Counted from the stretch's first letter, positions 17,801 to 28,087 are shown. The stretch is 64,000 nt of DNA from Xanthobacteraceae bacterium (GCA_004297465.1 SCUB01000010.1:248001-312000), one strand, 5' to 3'. Made by a program: numbers and translations. Notes: generated from the sequence alone by a model not told the origin.

Positions 17801-18987
17801 ATGCCACCTCCGGCCAGATCGGCGTCGGCGCCTCGTGCCCGCGATCCGCCCTTACCCTCCATGTCCTTGTACCATGTGATGAGCCAGGCCGCGGCGGTCA
17901 TGATCAGGATGCCGATGATGCTGATGATGAAATGCAGCCCCGCCCCGCCCGCCATCTCCGCCATCAGGAAGTGCCCCGCGAAGGCCAGGAACACGCCGAG
18001 ACAGAAGATCTCCAGCGAGTGCTGGCCGCACAGGATGGCCGGCCGCAGCCAGCGTGACGCCAATCCGACCCAGTCCTTGCGCACGAAATAGACCGTTAGC
18101 ACCGCGAGCGCGAGAAAGTGCACAAAGCGCAGCACGTCGAGATCGGTCTTGTTGATCGGGTACATCCACATTTCCACCGCGCGCGGAATCCATCCGCCGA
18201 GATGAGGGAAATGCCAGGTCAGCGTCACCGCCAGCGCCGCCAGCAGATAAAGCGCCGCCAGCGTCCGCGTGATGGGCGAGACCAAGAGCGGCGCCATGCG
18301 GGCGGCGCCGCCGAGCGCGCACCAGGCGCCGAACACGAACAGAAACTGCCAGGCATACGGATTGAAGTACCACGCGCCGTCCGGATAGGCGGGCAGATAA
18401 AGCTCGAGCTCCCAGGTGACGGCATAGAGCGCGACCGAAACGCCGAGCGCCAGATCGGCGCGGCGCTCCAGGAGCCACAGGATCGGCGGGAAGAATACCA
18501 GCAGCACGATGTAGAGCGGCAGCACGTCCATGTTGACCGGACGGAACTTGAGCAGCAGCGCCTGTATAATGGTGACGTCCGGCTGCTTGAGGAAATCGAG
18601 GATGTTCATTTCCTCGGCATAGAGCGGGTTCTCGAAATGCGCGGCGACGTAGGAGATCTCGGCGAGATAGATCGCAAACAGGAACACGTGCGCGACATAG
18701 ATCTGCCAGGCGCGGCGCCAGATGCGCGCGGTCGCCACCACGAAGCCGCGGTCGAACATGGCGCGGCCATAGACGAAGGCCGCGGTGTAGCCGGAGATGA
18801 AGATGAAGATCTCGGTGGCGTCGCTGAAGCCGTAATTGCGGATCGAGAACCAGCTCAGCACGTTGGGCGGCAGGTGATCGACAAAGATCAGCCATAGCGC
18901 GAGGCCGCGAAACAGGTCGAGACGCAGGTCGCGCCCGCCGGTCGCGGTGATGGCGGCTACGGTATCGTCCACGCGCAACAGCTTCAT
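17797..18987 (-). CDS. OpgC-family integral membrane acyltransferase
   Basis: A 396-residue polytopic membrane protein with about ten hydrophobic segments and the OpgC start [21 protein letters not shown]. OpgC proteins add succinyl groups to osmoregulated periplasmic glucans, and relatives O-acylate other envelope glycans. Conserved-looking polar pieces include [15 protein letters not shown] and [14 protein letters not shown]. The ATG at 18987 was chosen; a GTG or ATG up to 12 codons earlier is possible. It is the first gene of the trio with two SGNH proteins. No glucan synthase (opgGH or ndvB) lies in the window, so the substrate is not known. Confidence 0.83.
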   Translation of the reverse strand: MKLLRVDDTVAAITATGGRDLRLDLFRGLALWLIFVDHLPPNVLSWFSIRNYGFSDATEIFIFISGYTAAFVYGRAMFDRGFVVATARIWRRAWQIYVAHVFLFAIYLAEISYVAAHFENPLYAEEMNILDFLKQPDVTIIQALLLKFRPVNMDVLPLYIVLLVFFPPILWLLERRADLALGVSVALYAVTWELELYLPAYPDGAWYFNPYAWQFLFVFGAWCALGGAARMAPLLVSPITRTLAALYLLAALAVTLTWHFPHLGGWIPRAVEMWMYPINKTDLDVLRFVHFLALAVLTVYFVRKDWVGLASRWLRPAILCGQHSLEIFCLGVFLAFAGHFLMAEMAGGAGLHFIISIIGILIMTAAAWLITWYKDMEGKGGSRARGADADLAGGGI

Positions 18988-19170
18988 GGCCTCAACGACC
19001 CTCGTCGCCGCCCCTTCCCGCAAATGACATATCCCGGCACGGCGGAAAACCCTTTATGGATGGGCCCGGCGATCTTATTGTTCAAGATGTTTTGCCGCAA
19101 AAGCGGTTTTCACTTTCCCGCGCCATGCTCTAGAATCGGCTCCGCCCGGAACCTTGCTGGGACAGCCACC

Positions 19171-19563
19171 ATGTACCGCGCGATCACCGCCGCAATCGAG
19201 GTCACCGTCGAGCCCAGATTCCTAGCCGAACGCTCCTCGCCGGAACTCGGCCATTTCTTCTGGGCCTATACCATCACCATCGCCAACCACGGCGACGGCG
19301 CCGTGCAGCTCGTGACCCGCCACTGGGTCATCACCGACGGCACCGGGCGGGTGGAGGAGGTGCGCGGCGATGGCGTGGTCGGCGAGCAGCCGGTGCTGGA
19401 GCCCGGCGAGAGCTTCGAATACACCAGCGGCGTTCCGCTCAATACGCCGTCCGGGTTCATGACCGGCAGCTACGGCATGATCGACGACGACGGCGAGCCG
19501 TTCAACATCGCCATTCCGACGTTCTCGCTCGACAGCCCGGCCACCAGGCGCACGCTGAACTAG
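19171..19563 (+). CDS. apaG: ApaG domain protein
   Basis: A 130-residue single-domain ApaG protein with a fibronectin-III-like fold. Family marks are [29 protein letters not shown] and [21 protein letters not shown]. Family members are tied to Co2+ resistance, Mg2+ efflux and Ap4A hydrolysis, but the biochemical role is not settled. The stop codon overlaps that of the convergent hslO: the palindrome CTAG at 19560-19563 serves as TAG on both strands. Confidence 0.93.
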   Translation: MYRAITAAIEVTVEPRFLAERSSPELGHFFWAYTITIANHGDGAVQLVTRHWVITDGTGRVEEVRGDGVVGEQPVLEPGESFEYTSGVPLNTPSGFMTGSYGMIDDDGEPFNIAIPTFSLDSPATRRTLN

Positions 19564-20543
19564 TCCCCGACGTCGACCTCGCGGGGGTCGAGCACGTATA
19601 CCGCGCTGCAAAATTCGCAGGTGACGGTGATCTTGCCGGCCTCCACCATGTCGGCGCGATCCTTGGGATCGAAGCTCGCCAGCATCGACACCACCGCCTC
19701 GCGCGAACAGGAGCATTGCGCGGCCACCGGCACATTGGAAAACACCCGCACCCCGCGCTCGTGGAACAGCCGGAACACCAGCCGCTCGGCGGACAGGTCC
19801 GGATCGATGAGCTCGATGTCCTCGACGGTGCCGATCAGCGACTGCCCTTCGACCCAGGCGTCGTCGTCCGGCATGTGATGGGGCGTGACGTGCTCGGGCG
19901 CGTCGCCCGGATGCAGGTCGGACTGCCGCGCCCGCTCCGGCGCCTTGGGCAGGAACTGCAGCAGCATGCCGCCGGCGCGCCAGCGATGGGTCGTGCCGCC
20001 GTCGCCGCTGCGGAACTCCTCGCCGACGGCGAGCCGCACCCGGGTCGGGATCTGCTCGGAGCGCAGGAAATATTCGTGCGCCGCCGCCTCCAGGCCGCCG
20101 CCATCGAGCGTGACGAGGCCCTGATAGCGGTTCATGGCCGGCCCCTGGTCGATGGTCATGGCCAGATGCCCGCGGCCGAGCAGCGCGCCGCTGTCCATGT
20201 CCGGCGACAGGCGCGCGGCGTCGAACCGCGCATAGCCGCGCAGCAGGCCCGGCGTGCGATAGTCGACCACCAGGAGGGGCACCGCGCCGTCGGTCTGGGC
20301 CTGCAGGATGAAGCGGCCATCGAATTTGAGCGCCGAGCCGAGCAGCGTGGCGAGCACGATGGCCTCACCCAGGAGCTTGCCGACCTGCGGCGGGTAGGCA
20401 TGCTTCATCAGGATGGCATCGACCGCCGGGCCGAGCCTGACCATGCGGCCGCGCAGGTCGAGCGTCGCGACCTCGAACGGCAGCACCGCGTCATCGATCG
20501 GGGTCGGCGACGGGGCGCGACTATCGTCGGCGGCCGCGGTCAT
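19560..20543 (-). CDS. hslO: Hsp33 family redox-regulated chaperone HslO
   Basis: A 327-residue cytoplasmic chaperone. The C-terminal zinc site CSCS...CEFC supplies the four redox-sensitive cysteines that switch Hsp33 on under oxidative stress. The N-terminal substrate domain has [24 protein letters not shown] and MTIDQG. The ATG at 20543 overlaps the argF stop by 4 bases. A much longer open frame upstream is the argF antisense-frame shadow. Its place behind argD-argF is common in Hyphomicrobiales. Confidence 0.94.
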   Translation of the reverse strand: MTAAADDSRAPSPTPIDDAVLPFEVATLDLRGRMVRLGPAVDAILMKHAYPPQVGKLLGEAIVLATLLGSALKFDGRFILQAQTDGAVPLLVVDYRTPGLLRGYARFDAARLSPDMDSGALLGRGHLAMTIDQGPAMNRYQGLVTLDGGGLEAAAHEYFLRSEQIPTRVRLAVGEEFRSGDGGTTHRWRAGGMLLQFLPKAPERARQSDLHPGDAPEHVTPHHMPDDDAWVEGQSLIGTVEDIELIDPDLSAERLVFRLFHERGVRVFSNVPVAAQCSCSREAVVSMLASFDPKDRADMVEAGKITVTCEFCSAVYVLDPREVDVGD

Positions 20544-21469
20544 TCCCCCGCCGCGTGGAGGCACCACGCCAGAATGCCCTTCTGCGCGTGAAGGCGGTTC
20601 TCGGCCTCGTCGAACACCACCGATTGCGGACCATCGATCACCGAGTCGGTCACCTCGTCGCCGCGATGCGCCGGCAGGCAGTGCATGAACAGCGCGTCGG
20701 GTTTGGCCAGCGCCATCAGCGCGTCGTTGACCTGATAGCGCTTGAGCAGATTGTGGCGACGCGCGCTTTCCTTGTCGCCCATCGACACCCAGGTGTCGGT
20801 GACGATGCAGTCGGCGCCGCGCGCCGCGTCCTCCGGATCGGTGCCGACCGTGATCGACGCCTTGCTGGACTTGATCCAGTCGGCGAGCCATTTCTTCGGC
20901 GCCAGCTCCGGCGGCGAGGCGACGCGCAGCGTGAAATCGAAGCGCTCCGCCGCATGCGCCCACGACGCCAGCACGTTGTTGGCGTCGCCCGTCCACGCCA
21001 CGGTGCGGCCCTTGATCGGCCCGCGATGCTCCTCGTAGGTCATGACGTCGGCCATCACCTGGCACGGATGCGAGCGGCGCGTCAGGCCGTTGATGACCGG
21101 CACGGTGGCGTGCGCGGCCAGCTCCATCAGCGATTCCGGACTGAGGATGCGGATCATGATGGCGTCGACATAGCGCGACAGCACGCGCGCGGTGTCGGCG
21201 ATGGTCTCGCCGCGCCCGAGCTGCATCTCCTGGCCGGTCAGCATGATGGCTTCGCCGCCGAGCTGGCGCATGGCGATGTCGAACGACACGCGGGTGCGGG
21301 TCGAGGGTTTCTCGAAGATCATCGCCAGCGTCTTGCCGGCGAGCGGCCGCCCGTCGTCCTGGCCCTGCCGGCGCCGGGCCTTCATGGCGTTCGAGGCGGT
21401 CAGCATGGCGCGCAGCTCGGCCGCGTCGATATCGGTGAGATCGAGGAAATGGCGGGGCGAGCCGGTCAT
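20540..21469 (-). CDS. argF: Ornithine carbamoyltransferase ArgF
   Basis: A 309-residue cytoplasmic enzyme forming citrulline from ornithine and carbamoyl phosphate. It has the carbamoyl-phosphate site [20 protein letters not shown], the HPCQ motif, the ornithine-loop region [11 protein letters not shown] and the catalytic HCLP in [14 protein letters not shown]. Length is typical. It overlaps argD upstream and hslO downstream by 4 bases each, so all three are one transcript. Confidence 0.97.
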   Translation of the reverse strand: MTGSPRHFLDLTDIDAAELRAMLTASNAMKARRRQGQDDGRPLAGKTLAMIFEKPSTRTRVSFDIAMRQLGGEAIMLTGQEMQLGRGETIADTARVLSRYVDAIMIRILSPESLMELAAHATVPVINGLTRRSHPCQVMADVMTYEEHRGPIKGRTVAWTGDANNVLASWAHAAERFDFTLRVASPPELAPKKWLADWIKSSKASITVGTDPEDAARGADCIVTDTWVSMGDKESARRHNLLKRYQVNDALMALAKPDALFMHCLPAHRGDEVTDSVIDGPQSVVFDEAENRLHAQKGILAWCLHAAGE

Positions 21470-22677
21470 GACGCCGCTCCCTTCATGGGGGCCGCGGCAT
21501 CGAGCCGGGCGCAGGCGCGCGCGAGGCGCTCGACGGCGTCGGTGACTTCGGCCTCGCCGATGATGAGCGGCGGCAAAAGCCGCACCACATTGTCGCCCGC
21601 GGCCACGGCCAGCAGTTTCTCGCCGCGCAGCGCGGCGACCAGGTCGCCGTTGGGCACCACCGCCTTGAGCCCGATCAGCAGTCCCTCGCCGCGCACGTCA
21701 GCGAGGATGTCGGGATGGCGGTCGCGGATCGCGGCGAGCTTCTGCTTGAGGAGCAGCGCCGTGCGCCGCACATGCGTGATGAAGCCGGGCGCCAGCATGA
21801 CATCGAGCACGGCGTTGACCGCGGCCATGGCCAGCGGATTGCCGCCGAAGGTCGAACCGTGCGTGCCCGCGGTCATGCCGGCCGCGGCGGCCGCGGTGGC
21901 CAGGCAGGCGCCGACCGGAAAGCCGCCGCCCAGCCCCTTGGCCAGCGCCAGGATGTCGGGCGTCACGCCGCTGCGCTGATAGGCGAACAGCTCGCCGGTG
22001 CGGCCCATGCCGGTCTGCACCTCGTCGAAGATCAACAGCAGGCCGTGGCGGTCGCAGGCTTCGCGCAGGCCGCGCAGGAACTGCGCGTCGGGCACGCGCA
22101 CGCCGCCCTCGCCCTGCACCGGCTCGATCAGGATCGCCGCCGTGGCGGGCCCGATCAGTTTTTTGACGGCCTCGAGATCGTTGAACGGCGCGTGATCGAA
22201 GCCCTCGGCCACCGGGCCGAAGCCTTCGAGATATTTAGCCTGGCCCGCGGCGGCGAGCGTGGTCAGCGTGCGGCCATGGAACGCCCCCTCGAATGCGATG
22301 ATGCGCACGCGCTCCGGCGCACCGCGCGCGGCGTGATACTTGCGCGCCATCTTGATCGCGCATTCCATTGCCTCGGCGCCGGAATTGGCGAAGAACACCA
22401 CGTCGGCGAAGCTTGCCTCGCACAGCCGCGCCGCCGCGCGCTCGCCCTCGGGGATCCGGTAAAGGTTCGAGACGTGCCAGAGCTTCGCGGCCTGCTCGCT
22501 CACCGCCTTGACGAGATGCGGATGGGCGTGGCCAAGCGCATTGACGGCGATGCCGCTGCCGAAATCGAGATAGCGCTCGCCGTTGGTGGCGATGAGCCAC
22601 GCGCCTTCGCCGCGCTCGAAGGCGAGATTGGCGCGGGCGAAAACGGGCAAGAGATGCGAGGACGTTGTCTGGCTCAT
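21466..22677 (-). CDS. argD: Acetylornithine aminotransferase ArgD
   Basis: A 403-residue class III PLP aminotransferase converting N-acetylglutamate semialdehyde to N-acetylornithine in arginine synthesis; family members may also serve succinyl-diaminopimelate. Marks are [30 protein letters not shown] and the PLP lysine in [12 protein letters not shown]. The ATG at 22677 ([13 protein letters not shown]) starts the family N-terminus. It is the first gene of argD-argF-hslO. A promoter and hairpin lie upstream at 22777-22837. Confidence 0.96.
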   Translation of the reverse strand: MSQTTSSHLLPVFARANLAFERGEGAWLIATNGERYLDFGSGIAVNALGHAHPHLVKAVSEQAAKLWHVSNLYRIPEGERAAARLCEASFADVVFFANSGAEAMECAIKMARKYHAARGAPERVRIIAFEGAFHGRTLTTLAAAGQAKYLEGFGPVAEGFDHAPFNDLEAVKKLIGPATAAILIEPVQGEGGVRVPDAQFLRGLREACDRHGLLLIFDEVQTGMGRTGELFAYQRSGVTPDILALAKGLGGGFPVGACLATAAAAAGMTAGTHGSTFGGNPLAMAAVNAVLDVMLAPGFITHVRRTALLLKQKLAAIRDRHPDILADVRGEGLLIGLKAVVPNGDLVAALRGEKLLAVAAGDNVVRLLPPLIIGEAEVTDAVERLARACARLDAAAPMKGAAS

Positions 22678-22776
22678 GGCGGATCGCGCTGTCGGACTTT
22701 TATGGGCGGCCAGGCCTTCCCGCCGCACGTCCGAGGATGCCGCACGATCAGGTTTAAGTGCCTGTGCCGAAACAAA

Positions 22777-22802
22777 ACGTGCCGCCTTTCCGGGCGGCAC
22801 GT
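22777..22802 (-). terminator. Stem-loop with U-tract in the argD leader
   Basis: ACGTGCCGCC (22777-22786) pairs perfectly with GGCGGCACGT (22793-22802) across a 6-base loop. On the minus strand the stem is followed by TTTTGTTTC, so it has the form of an intrinsic terminator. It begins at about the first transcribed base of the predicted argD promoter, 100 bases before the argD start. Confidence 0.65.
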
Positions 22803-22809
22803 CAAAGCC

Positions 22810-22837
22810 ATCTTATTGTCGTGCCGGGCGCTGTCAA
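22810..22837 (-). promoter_or_regulatory. Predicted sigma70-type promoter of argD
   Basis: On the minus strand TTGACA (22832-22837), a 16-base spacer, then TAAGAT (22810-22815). The predicted transcription start is near 22803, directly before the leader hairpin. Confidence 0.6.
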
Positions 22838-23159
22838 CTGGCCCGGTGACACATCAGGGACACGTCACGGGCGCGCAAAGCCGTGCATAAGTCCAGCGTT
22901 TCGGCCCGAAAACCCGAAGAAGGTGTGGACGCGTGAAAGGCCGACTCTTGCGCCGGAGTCAGGCCATATTGTAGTTTTCCGATCGTCAGATACGACATCT
23001 CGTGCGGTATTCCTGACCCCATCGGCTTCTGGCGGAGTATGTCGCCGGCGGCGCGCCGTCATGGCGGCCCCCGGAGGGGGAAGGATTCTAAAAAAGCGAC
23101 GGCCAGCCCGGCCTTGCAACCATGGGCATGTAGAGACAACGGCGAAGGATATACCGGCC
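22838..23159. other. gcrA upstream region
   Basis: No gene is supported between the argD promoter and gcrA. One GANTC methylation site (GATTC, 23084-23088) lies 72 bases before the gcrA start, which may matter because GcrA acts with CcrM methylation, but a single site could be chance. A GGAGGGGGAAGG run lies just before that site. I could not pick a -35/-10 pair for gcrA. Confidence 0.4.
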
Positions 23160-23672
23160 ATGACGGCGATCACCTGGACCGACGAACGCGTGGATCAACT
23201 CAAGCGGCTGTGGGAGGCGGGCCTGTCGGCCAGCCAGATCGCCGCGGAACTGGGCAACATCACGCGCAACGCGGTCATCGGCAAGGTGCATCGCCTCGGC
23301 CTGTCGGGCCGCGTCAAGAATTCGTCCGCCGCCTCGCCGCGTCCGCGCAAGGCGCGCGCGCCGTCACACATCATGCGCATCTCGCGGCCGGTGGCGCGCG
23401 GCAACACCGCGCTGGCGCAGGCGTTCGAGGTCGAGTTCGAAGCCGACCCGGTCACCTACGACAATATCGTACCGCTCGGTCAGCGCCGCACCCTGATGGA
23501 GCTGAACGAGGACACCTGCCGCTGGCCGGTCGGCGATCCCGGCAGCCCGGACTTCTTCTTCTGCGGCGGCAAGTCGCTCACCAGCCTGCCCTATTGCGCG
23601 CACCATTCGCGCATCGCCTATCAGCCGGTCAGCGACCGCCGCCGCGTCAACCGGTCCGTGCAAGGCAAGTAG
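23160..23672 (+). CDS. gcrA: Cell cycle regulator GcrA
   Basis: A 170-residue transcription factor found only in Alphaproteobacteria. The N-terminal DNA-binding part TWTDERVDQLKRLWEAGLSA, the HTH continuation ITRNAVIGKVHRLGL and the C-terminal sigma70-binding part with TCRWPVGDPGSPDFFFCGG and YCAHHSRIAYQP are all present. GcrA recruits RNA polymerase at promoters with CcrM-methylated GANTC sites. The ATG at 23160 begins directly at MTAITWTDERVD; the open frame upstream is not coding. Confidence 0.96.
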   Translation: MTAITWTDERVDQLKRLWEAGLSASQIAAELGNITRNAVIGKVHRLGLSGRVKNSSAASPRPRKARAPSHIMRISRPVARGNTALAQAFEVEFEADPVTYDNIVPLGQRRTLMELNEDTCRWPVGDPGSPDFFFCGGKSLTSLPYCAHHSRIAYQPVSDRRRVNRSVQGK

Positions 23673-23763
23673 AGCGGATTTTTTGCGCGCGGCGTCATCG
23701 CCGGGCGCGGTTCCTTTCTTATCGCCATTGTCGCGTCGCCATTGTCGTGCCCTGGCGCTCCTC

Positions 23764-23874
23764 TTGTCGTGCCCGGGCTCGACCCGGGCATCCATCTTTC
23801 TTCACGAAAGAAGTCGATGGATCACGGGTCACCTGCGCTGACGCGCCGGCGCGGGTGATGACGACGGAGAGACA
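23764..23874. repeat. Dispersed palindromic repeat, copy 2
   Basis: GTCGTGCCCGGGCTCGACCC...GGGCATCCATC at the left and GATGGATCACGGGTCA...GATGACGACGG at the right form nested inverted arms, with a small central hairpin (TCTTTC/GAAAGA). It shares ends with the copies at 16090 and 56560 and lies between gcrA and phoB, which converge here. Confidence 0.6.
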
Positions 23875-23906
23875 AATCGCGCCGCGATGTCGGCTAGATC
23901 ACCGGA

Positions 23907-24617
23907 TCACGCGCCGTCGTCGCGGCCGAAGCGCTCGTCGAATGCGTAGCCGGCGCCGCGCACGGTGCGGATCGGATCCTGGCCGCGGCCGATGTTGACC
24001 ACCTTGCGCAGCCGGCCGATGTGAACATCCACCGTGCGCTCGTCGATATAGATGTCGCGGCCCCACACTCCATCGAGCAACTGCTCGCGCGTGAACACGC
24101 GGCCGGGATGCTCCATGAGGTATTCCAGCAGGCGATACTCGGTCGGCCCGAGTTCGAGCGCGCGGCCGGCGCGCGTCACCCGGTGCTTCTCGCGGTCGAT
24201 CTCGAGGTCGCCGAACGCGAGCCGCGTCGCCATCCGCTCCGGCCTGGCGCGCCGCAGCAGCCCGCGCACGCGCGCCAGCAGTTCCGGCACCGAGAACGGC
24301 TTGACGATGTAATCGTCGGCGCCTGTGGCAAGACCCCGCACGCGCTCGCTCTCCTCGCCGCGCGCGGTCAGCATGATGATGGGAAGCTGGCGCGTCTCGT
24401 CGCGCGCCCGCAGCCGCCGGCACAGTTCGATGCCCGACAGCCCCGGCAGCATCCAGTCCAGCACCACGAGGTCGGGAACATGCTCCTTGAGCCGCGTGTC
24501 GGCCTCGTCGCCGCGCGCCACGGTTTCCACCTCATAGCCTTCGGCGTCGAGGTTGTAGCGCAACAGCATGGTCAGCGCTTCCTCGTCCTCGACCACCAGA
24601 ATGCGTGCGCCGCCCAT
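23907..24617 (-). CDS. phoB: Phosphate response regulator PhoB
   Basis: A 236-residue OmpR/PhoB-type response regulator. The receiver domain has the acidic pair in VVEDEEA, the phosphorylated Asp in VVLDWMLPG and Lys in VKPFSVPEL; the C-terminal winged HTH ends TVDVHIGRLRKVV and RTVRGAGYAF. PhoB activates the phosphate-starvation regulon through Pho boxes such as the one at 29231-29248. The ATG at 24617 has GGAG six bases upstream; ATGs at 24623 and 24629 are alternatives, the latter overlapping the phoU stop (TAATG). It is the last gene of the pst-pho set. Confidence 0.95.
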   Translation of the reverse strand: MGGARILVVEDEEALTMLLRYNLDAEGYEVETVARGDEADTRLKEHVPDLVVLDWMLPGLSGIELCRRLRARDETRQLPIIMLTARGEESERVRGLATGADDYIVKPFSVPELLARVRGLLRRARPERMATRLAFGDLEIDREKHRVTRAGRALELGPTEYRLLEYLMEHPGRVFTREQLLDGVWGRDIYIDERTVDVHIGRLRKVVNIGRGQDPIRTVRGAGYAFDERFGRDDGA

Positions 24618-24628
24618 CGTCATCTCCA

Positions 24629-25345
24629 TTACGCGCCGGGCACGGTGACCGAGAACCGCGTGGTGTCGCCCTTCGGGCGCGGCCCGGTCATCGGCTTGCC
24701 TTCTATCATATAGAACACCGTCTCGGCGACATTGGTGGCATGGTCGCCCATGCGCTCGATGTTCTTGGCAACGAACATCAGGTGGATGCAGAATGTGATG
24801 TTGCGCGGGTCTTCCATCATGTAGGTGAGCAACTCGCGGAACAGCGACGTGCAGATGGCGTCGATCTCCTCGTCGCCCTTCCATACCGCCATCGCCGCCG
24901 GCAGGTCGTGCGCCACATAGGCGTCGAGCACGGTCTGGACCTGGGTCTGCACCAGATTGGCCATGTGTTCGAGCCCGCGGATCAGCTTGCGCTGGTGGAA
25001 ATCCTGCTCCAGCGCGGCGATGCGGCGGGCGGTATTCTTGGCCAGATCGCCGATGCGCTCGAGATCAGCCGCCACCCGCATGGCGCCGACGATCTCGCGC
25101 AGATCGACCGCCATCGGCTGGCGCCGCGCGATGGTCAGCACCACGCGCTCCTCGACCTCGCGCTGCAGGTTGTCGACCGCCTGGTCGAGCTCGACGACGC
25201 GCTGCGCCAGCGCCAGATCACGCCGGATCAGCGCGTCAACCGAATCGCGGATCAGCCGGATCGCGAGGCCGCCCATCTCGGCGACGCGGCGGGCCAGATC
25301 TTGAAGATCGTCATCGAAGGCCTTGGTGGTGTGTTCGGAGGGCAT
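24629..25345 (-). CDS. phoU: Phosphate transport system regulator PhoU
   Basis: A 238-residue all-helical cytoplasmic protein with two PhoU repeats; the family pieces ADLERIGDLAKNTARRI and AKNIERMGDHATNVAETVFY each carry the metal-binding E/D-x-x-x-D pattern. PhoU links the Pst transporter to the PhoR kinase and holds the regulon off when phosphate is plentiful. It lies between pstB and phoB in the usual order. Confidence 0.96.
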   Translation of the reverse strand: MPSEHTTKAFDDDLQDLARRVAEMGGLAIRLIRDSVDALIRRDLALAQRVVELDQAVDNLQREVEERVVLTIARRQPMAVDLREIVGAMRVAADLERIGDLAKNTARRIAALEQDFHQRKLIRGLEHMANLVQTQVQTVLDAYVAHDLPAAMAVWKGDEEIDAICTSLFRELLTYMMEDPRNITFCIHLMFVAKNIERMGDHATNVAETVFYMIEGKPMTGPRPKGDTTRFSVTVPGA

Positions 25346-25373
25346 CTTTATTTCATCTCCAACGGCGCGCCGT

Positions 25374-26192
25374 TCAGCCGAAACGGCCGGTGATGTAATC
25401 CTGCGTGCGGGGATCGCGCGGCGAGGTGAAGATGCCGGCGGTGGCGCCGAACTCGATCAACTCGCCAAGGTACATGAAGGCGGTGAAGTCCGACACCCGC
25501 GCCGCCTGCTGCATGTTATGCGTCACGATGACGATCATGTAGGTGTCCTTCAGCTCGTCGATCAGCTCCTCGATCCGCGCGGTGGAGATCGGATCGAGCG
25601 CCGAGCACGGCTCGTCGAACAGGATCACCTCGGGCCGCAGCGCCACGGCGCGGGCGATGCACAGGCGCTGCTGCTGGCCGCCAGACAGGCTGAGCCCGCT
25701 GGCGCTGAGCTTGTCCTTGACCTCGTCCCACAGCGCGGCGCGGCGCAGCGCGCGCTCGACGCGGCCGTCGAGCTCGCTCTTGGAGAGCTTCTCGTAGAGC
25801 CGGATGCCGAAGGCGATGTTCTCGTAGATCGTCATCGGGAACGGCGTCGGCTTCTGGAACACCATGCCAATGCGGGCGCGCAGCAGGTTGAGGTCGATGC
25901 CGGGCGCCAGAATGTTGTCGCCGTCGAACAGCACCTCGCCGGTGGCGCGCTGGTTGGGATAGAGATCGTACATGCGGTTAAGCACGCGCAGCAGCGTCGA
26001 CTTGCCGCAGCCGGACGGTCCGATGAAAGCCGTGGCGCGGTTGGCATAGAGCGGCAGGCTGACGCTCTTGAGCGCCCGCACCTCTCCATAATGGAAATCG
26101 AGATCGCGGATGACGATCTTCTCGTTCAGCCGCGAGTGATCGGTCGCGACGGTGGCGGCGACGGGAGGCATGGCGAAGGAGGCGATACTCAT
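25374..26192 (-). CDS. pstB: Phosphate ABC transporter ATP-binding protein PstB
   Basis: A 272-residue ATPase of the phosphate importer. Walker A is GPSGCGKST, the signature is [14 protein letters not shown] and Walker B is [13 protein letters not shown], the last typical of PstB. Its start overlaps the pstA stop by 4 bases. Confidence 0.97.
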   Translation of the reverse strand: MSIASFAMPPVAATVATDHSRLNEKIVIRDLDFHYGEVRALKSVSLPLYANRATAFIGPSGCGKSTLLRVLNRMYDLYPNQRATGEVLFDGDNILAPGIDLNLLRARIGMVFQKPTPFPMTIYENIAFGIRLYEKLSKSELDGRVERALRRAALWDEVKDKLSASGLSLSGGQQQRLCIARAVALRPEVILFDEPCSALDPISTARIEELIDELKDTYMIVIVTHNMQQAARVSDFTAFMYLGELIEFGATAGIFTSPRDPRTQDYITGRFG

Positions 26193-27031
26193 GAGTTTTT
26201 CCTCGGTGCCGCGATGAGCCGCGCCGCGATGCTGAGCGCCAGCACCGCCAGCGTGATGATCAGCGCGCCGGTCCAGGCCAGCTTCTGCCAGTCCGCGTAG
26301 GGACTGAGCGCGAACTGGAAGATGACGGCCGGCAGACTGGCCATCGGAGCGTTGATGTTGATGCTGCCGAACTGGTTGTTGAGCGCGGTGAACAACAGCG
26401 GCGCGGTTTCGCCGCTGATGCGCGCCACCGCCAGCAGGACGCCGGTGACGACGCCGGCGCGCGCGGCGCGAAACGAGATGTGGCGGAAGACGTGCGAGCG
26501 CGGCAGGCCCATGGCGGCGGCCGCCTCGCGCATCGAATTGGGCACCAGCCGCAGCATGTCCTCGGTGGTGCGCACGACGACGGGAATGACGATGATCGCC
26601 AGCGCCACGGCGCCGGAGATGCCGGAGAAATGCCCCATCGGACGCACCATCACTTCATAAACGAACAGCCCGATCACGATGGAGGGGGCGCTGAGCAGGA
26701 TGTCGTTGATGAAGCGCACCACGGAAGTCAGCCGGTCGTGACGGCCATATTCCGACATGTAGGTGCCGGCGAGGATGCCGACCGGGGTGCCGAACATGAT
26801 CGCCATGCCGGTCATGATGAGGCTGCCGACGACGGCATTGCGCAGGCCGCCGCTGGCGCCGGGCGGCGGCGTCATCTCGACGAACACCCGGAGCGACAGC
26901 CCGTCGAGGCCATGCCAGAACAGCCCGCCGAGCACCAGCGCGAGCCAGCCGAGGCCAATGGCCGTCGCGGCGATCGCCGCGCCGATGGCGATCGTGTTGC
27001 GGCGGCGGCGCCTCTGGTAGATCGCGTTCAT
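26189..27031 (-). CDS. pstA: Phosphate ABC transporter permease PstA
   Basis: A 280-residue inner-membrane permease with about six hydrophobic segments and the permease coupling region [24 protein letters not shown] followed by [16 protein letters not shown] sequence. It pairs with PstC. The ATG at 27031 overlaps the pstC stop by 4 bases; the longer open frame upstream is shadow. Confidence 0.95.
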   Translation of the reverse strand: MNAIYQRRRRRNTIAIGAAIAATAIGLGWLALVLGGLFWHGLDGLSLRVFVEMTPPPGASGGLRNAVVGSLIMTGMAIMFGTPVGILAGTYMSEYGRHDRLTSVVRFINDILLSAPSIVIGLFVYEVMVRPMGHFSGISGAVALAIIVIPVVVRTTEDMLRLVPNSMREAAAAMGLPRSHVFRHISFRAARAGVVTGVLLAVARISGETAPLLFTALNNQFGSININAPMASLPAVIFQFALSPYADWQKLAWTGALIITLAVLALSIAARLIAAPRKNS

Positions 27032-28020
27032 CCGCCGCTCCTTTTCTCGATGCGCAGCAGCAGGTAGCGCGCCGCCGCGAGCACGATGAAGGTGATGACG
27101 AACAGGATGAGGCCGAGCGCGACCAGCGACGAGGTGTAAAGGCCGCCGACCGCCTCGGTGAATTCGTTGGCGATGGTGGCCGAGATCGTGGTGCCGGGCG
27201 CAAACAGCGAAGGCATGATCTTGTGCGCGTTGCCGATGACGAAGGTCACCGCCATGGTCTCGCCGAGCGCGCGTCCCAGTCCCAGCATGACGCCGCCGAT
27301 GACGCCGACGCGGGTATAGGGCAGCACGACATGGCGGATGACTTCCCACATGGTGCAGCCAAGTCCGTAAGCGGCTTCCTTGAGCACCGCGGGCACCGCC
27401 TCGAACACGTCGCGGGCGATCGAGGTGATGAACGGCAGCACCATGATGGCGAGGATGAGGCCGGCGGTGAGCATGCCGATGCCGTAAGGCGGGCCGGCGA
27501 ACAGGTAGCCGATGCCGGGAACATCACCCAGCGTCGCGATCAGAGCCGGCTGGACATAGACCTGCAGGAACGGCGCCAGCACGAACAGGCCCCAGATGCC
27601 GTAGATGATGCTGGGGATGCCGGCGAGCAGCTCGATGGCGATGCCGATCGGGCGGCGCAGCATTTTCGGGCACAGCTCGGTCAAAAACAGCGCGATCAGG
27701 AGGCCGAACGGCACGGCGATGACCATGGCGATCAGCGAGGTCACCAGCGTTCCGTAGATCGGCGCCAGCGCGCCGAACTTCTCGGTCACCGGGTTCCAGC
27801 TTTGCGTGGCCAGGAAGGAGACGCCGAAAGTGCGGAGTGCCGGCCAGGCGCCTTCGACCAGCGCGAGGATCACGCCGCCGAGCAGGATCAGCACGGCGAC
27901 GGCCGCCGCGCGGGTGATCTGCCGGAACAGGGCATCGCCCATGCGGAAGCGGGCGAGCGCGCGCACACGCGAGGCGGTATCCATCGCCATTCCGCCGGCC
28001 TGCAACGCCATGTCTGTCAC
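27028..28020 (-). CDS. pstC: Phosphate ABC transporter permease PstC
   Basis: A 330-residue inner-membrane permease with about six to seven hydrophobic segments; typical pieces are [35 protein letters not shown] and a coupling helix near [20 protein letters not shown]. It has an N-terminal cytoplasmic extension of about 35 residues. A 67-base gap with a palindromic hairpin separates it from pstS. Confidence 0.95.
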   Translation of the reverse strand: MTDMALQAGGMAMDTASRVRALARFRMGDALFRQITRAAAVAVLILLGGVILALVEGAWPALRTFGVSFLATQSWNPVTEKFGALAPIYGTLVTSLIAMVIAVPFGLLIALFLTELCPKMLRRPIGIAIELLAGIPSIIYGIWGLFVLAPFLQVYVQPALIATLGDVPGIGYLFAGPPYGIGMLTAGLILAIMVLPFITSIARDVFEAVPAVLKEAAYGLGCTMWEVIRHVVLPYTRVGVIGGVMLGLGRALGETMAVTFVIGNAHKIMPSLFAPGTTISATIANEFTEAVGGLYTSSLVALGLILFVITFIVLAAARYLLLRIEKRSGG

Positions 28021-28047
28021 TCTTTCTCTCCCGCCTCTGAACGCCAG

Positions 28048-28073
28048 GCGGAGAGGAGCATGCTCCTCTCCGC
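28048..28073 (-). terminator. Perfect palindrome between pstS and pstC
   Basis: Thirteen-base arms meet without a gap (GCGGAGAGGAGCA / TGCTCCTCTCCGC). No U-tract follows on the minus strand, so it is more likely an mRNA processing or stability hairpin that favours pstS message over the permease genes than a full terminator. Confidence 0.65.
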
Positions 28074-28087
28074 TTTATTCAGAAACC

